Shown here: positions 62,140 to 64,000 of the stretch, piece by piece
How positions within the stretch are numbered: the stretch's first letter is position 1
Layout: each line of letters begins with the position of its first letter
From: Muraenolepis orangiensis
Taxonomy: Eukaryota; Chordata; Actinopteri; Gadiformes; Muraenolepididae
NCBI GenBank assembly: GCA_027704905.1
Contig: CM051020.1
Coordinates: 15,036,022-15,100,021 of the forward strand
Length of the DNA stretch: 64,000 nucleotides
Direction of reading: 5' to 3'
Notes under the pieces: model-generated
Databases searched by the model: none
What the model saw: only the letters and a program-made list of their open reading frames with translations
Told to the model about the DNA's origin: nothing
Program-made: the position numbers and the translations under genes

Positions 62140-62461
62140 CTGAAACACACAGGGAACAATACTGTTTAATAAGTCAACAGAATACTACTGGAACTCCAAT
62201 ATGTACTACACATAACTTGGCATTACAGAGAATTGTGTAGAGTTGGAAGTGTTCAGTGGAGTAAACAGAACAGCCCTAGGTACTACAGAACTTTACCCTA
62301 CAAAAACTGGGAACTACAGTAAACGCTAGGTTATACTGTAAACAGGCGGTACTACAACATTACTAGGCTCTATTGACTGATTAACACACGCTAAATCACT
62401 ACGTTATTTTTAAAAGAAGTCGACCTCTGACCTTTAGGGGATTAATGAGGTGTCACCTTAC

Positions 62462-62518
62462 CTTGAAATCCTTGTTGGGTTCAGGGGGCGTTGCCATGGT
62501 AGCACCGGTCATCTGGTC
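62462..62518 (-). CDS. emc3-like exon (ER membrane complex subunit 3)
   Basis: Minus strand, 57 nt, phase 0 both sides, acceptor GGTCCTGCAG and donor AAG|GTAAGG. It encodes DQMTGATMATPPEPNKDFK, closely resembling the C-terminal cytosolic segment EQMTGAAMAMPADTNKAFK of EMC3, a core subunit of the ER membrane protein insertase. No other EMC3 exon is recognised from 62519 to 64000, so the rest may lie beyond the window or be lost. With its abnormal continuation it may be a pseudogene or a very divergent paralogue. Confidence 0.55.
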
Positions 62519-62529
62519 CTGCAGGACCG

Positions 62530-63045
62530 TGATTGGTCAGCAGCTACACACAGGAAGCTAATTGAAAGAATTACAAATATAGTAACAACTTAATGTCATA
62601 CTGGTCAATACATCCATACTCATTACATTTCTAATACAACTATGTATAAAAATATCAACACTAGTATTCCACTGCATCATGCAATAGGTTACCTATAAGT
62701 AATGCAATATGAATAAATGATTAGAATTACTTAAATACTAGTAAACCAACATTCATTAATAAAAATTAACACATAAAAAATGTAAAATATAAAGTAAAAT
62801 ATAATTCCAGTCTATTTCAAAATTTGTGGGTTCAAGGACCCCCTCAGAATCGTAACACCAATTAAACATACCATTTGTACTCTTAGATGCCATTGGAACT
62901 ATTTGTATTATAAATCGTTTCAACCTAAATACTTCAGAGCTGTTTCATAGTAATAAACAAACACAATTCAATTTGAATCATGTTAATACCACTTATAAAC
63001 AGAGGGTAATTTTATTGTAATTGCATTTTGACTCAACTTGATGGA
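62530..63045. other. AT-rich DNA, no exon recognised
   Basis: AT-rich. If the emc3-like gene continues, this would be intron. Confidence 0.5.
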
Positions 63046-63120
63046 ATTGGTAGTAAGTATTCCATTGTACTTGTACTTCGATTGTACATTGCAAATGCCA
63101 AATAAAAACATCTTGATCAT
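63045..63120 (+). mobile_element. LINE 3' end fragment
   Basis: TATTCCATTGTACTTGTACTT and TGCAAATGCCAAATAAAAAC match the 3' tail of the copies at 25700 (same strand) and 57680 (inverted). Confidence 0.65.
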
Positions 63121-63159
63121 CTTTATACATTTCAATGATCCTAAAAGCTTTCAGAACAG

Positions 63160-63440
63160 TTAACAGTAACAAGATTAACAGTGACAACAGCAAAAAGACA
63201 GTACTATCACTATGAACAGTAACAAGACAGTCCTATGACTGAACAGTGACAACAGTAACAAGACATAGTCCTACGACTATGAACAGTAACAAGATTAACA
63301 GTCACAAGACAAAGTCCTATGATGTACAGTAACAAGATGAACAGTAACAAGATGAACAGTAACAAGACACAGTCCTATGTCTATGAACAGTAACAAGACA
63401 GTCTTATGACTATGACCAGTAGTAAAAAGACTGGCGTGGT
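63160..63440. repeat. AACAGTAACAAGACAGTCCTATGAC minisatellite
   Basis: Irregular 12-37-bp units combining GAACAGTAACAAGA and CAGTCCTATGACTAT. Confidence 0.85.
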
Positions 63441-64000
63441 CCTATTGAACCCACCCAGACATTTAAAATGTCCAGTCTAAGGCTAACTTTAATTAAGTGC
63501 TTCCACTTTCAAATAATGAACGTATTGCTCCTTACTCAAATGATTAAAGAAAGCTCTGCAGAAAGCTCTGAACAAATCATAACAGAAGTAATCAAAGCAG
63601 CGTTACAGAACACATTGATATGTACGACAGGAGCCTAAGGGTTATATTCTAGGTGCTTTGTAATCAGATCTCGCTTTGGATTGGCTGGCTTCATGGCACC
63701 TGAAGACACATGACGCACTTCAGTCTCCTGTCGCAGTTTGGGCTTAGCGTGACTTGACGATGTGGAGTGACTGGACTGACTTAAATATTGATCCGTATTT
63801 AGCTCGCAAGCTAGCGAGATGGCTAATAAGCAGAGCTACGCAGCAGCAGAAACGGTTTGTTGTGATTGAAGTGAATAAGTCTTGATTAACGTGATGTGTC
63901 ACAATCACATCACAGTTTCTATTGGCCAAAAGCTAACATGGGTGGGAGTAATGAACACAATATGCTTGATTGATTGGCGCAAATGGAGGTTTTTGTTTTT
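63441..64000. other. Unassigned DNA to window end
   Basis: No exon, RNA gene or element recognised. Confidence 0.45.

Overview
The window is vertebrate, almost certainly teleost, nuclear DNA. It holds one large multi-exon gene with GT-AG introns, fish-type tRNA-derived SINEs, L2-like and other non-LTR retrotransposon ends sharing a tail typical of fish repeats, hAT-like and pogo/Tigger-like DNA transposons, and a very high load of microsatellites and minisatellites. Nothing is bacterial or viral in layout.

The only gene I can assemble with confidence is rbm33 (RNA-binding motif protein 33) on the + strand. I read 19 coding exons between 26580 and 51797. They join without a frame break into 3735 nt, 1244 residues plus a TGA stop. 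A CpG-rich promoter with a consensus CRE lies just upstream (about 26370-26579). The long region after the stop, with a last good AATAAA at 57532, may be a roughly 5.7 kb 3' UTR.

Left part (1-26.3 kb): no gene recognised. It is AT-rich intergenic DNA broken by tandem arrays: a CT microsatellite with a 25-31-bp array (3.96-4.67 kb), a TAG trinucleotide tract (7.4-7.9 kb), a 42-bp array open on both strands (10.4-11.3 kb), a CCACCACTAACACTGCA array (12.8-13.9 kb), a 38-bp array (15.1-16.5 kb), a 24-bp array with higher-order structure (18.9-21.4 kb) and a 31-bp array (21.4-22.25 kb). GC-richer islands at 8.0-8.96, 12.4-12.75, 13.9-14.1 and 24.45-24.8 kb look like candidate regulatory elements. 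A second CpG island at 22.3-23.06 kb has splice-donor-like sites on both strands.

Middle part (26.4-57.5 kb): rbm33. Its introns carry a 26-bp minisatellite that runs into the 3' splice site of intron 1, an internally deleted pogo/Tigger-type transposon (intron 2), an L2 tail (intron 3), long CA tracts starting about 10 nt after the donors of exons 5 and 9, two hAT-like elements each inserted in a minisatellite (introns 12 and 14), a degenerate L2 reverse transcriptase (intron 14), a long GT tract before exon 16, and GC-rich islands in introns 5, 8 and 10.

Right part (57.6-64 kb): a repeat nest on the far side of the rbm33 end. It has minus-strand LINE fragments, a decayed Ty3/gypsy-like Gag zinc knuckle, a 280-bp CA tract, and eight tRNA-like units with A and B boxes at constant spacing, one junction of which has expanded into a perfect 12-bp satellite. 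At 62.0-62.5 kb on the minus strand are an exon strongly resembling the C-terminal part of EMC3 and a short terminal exon with a poly(A) signal. The normal EMC3 C-terminus is missing, so this is probably a truncated or decaying copy facing rbm33 tail to tail.
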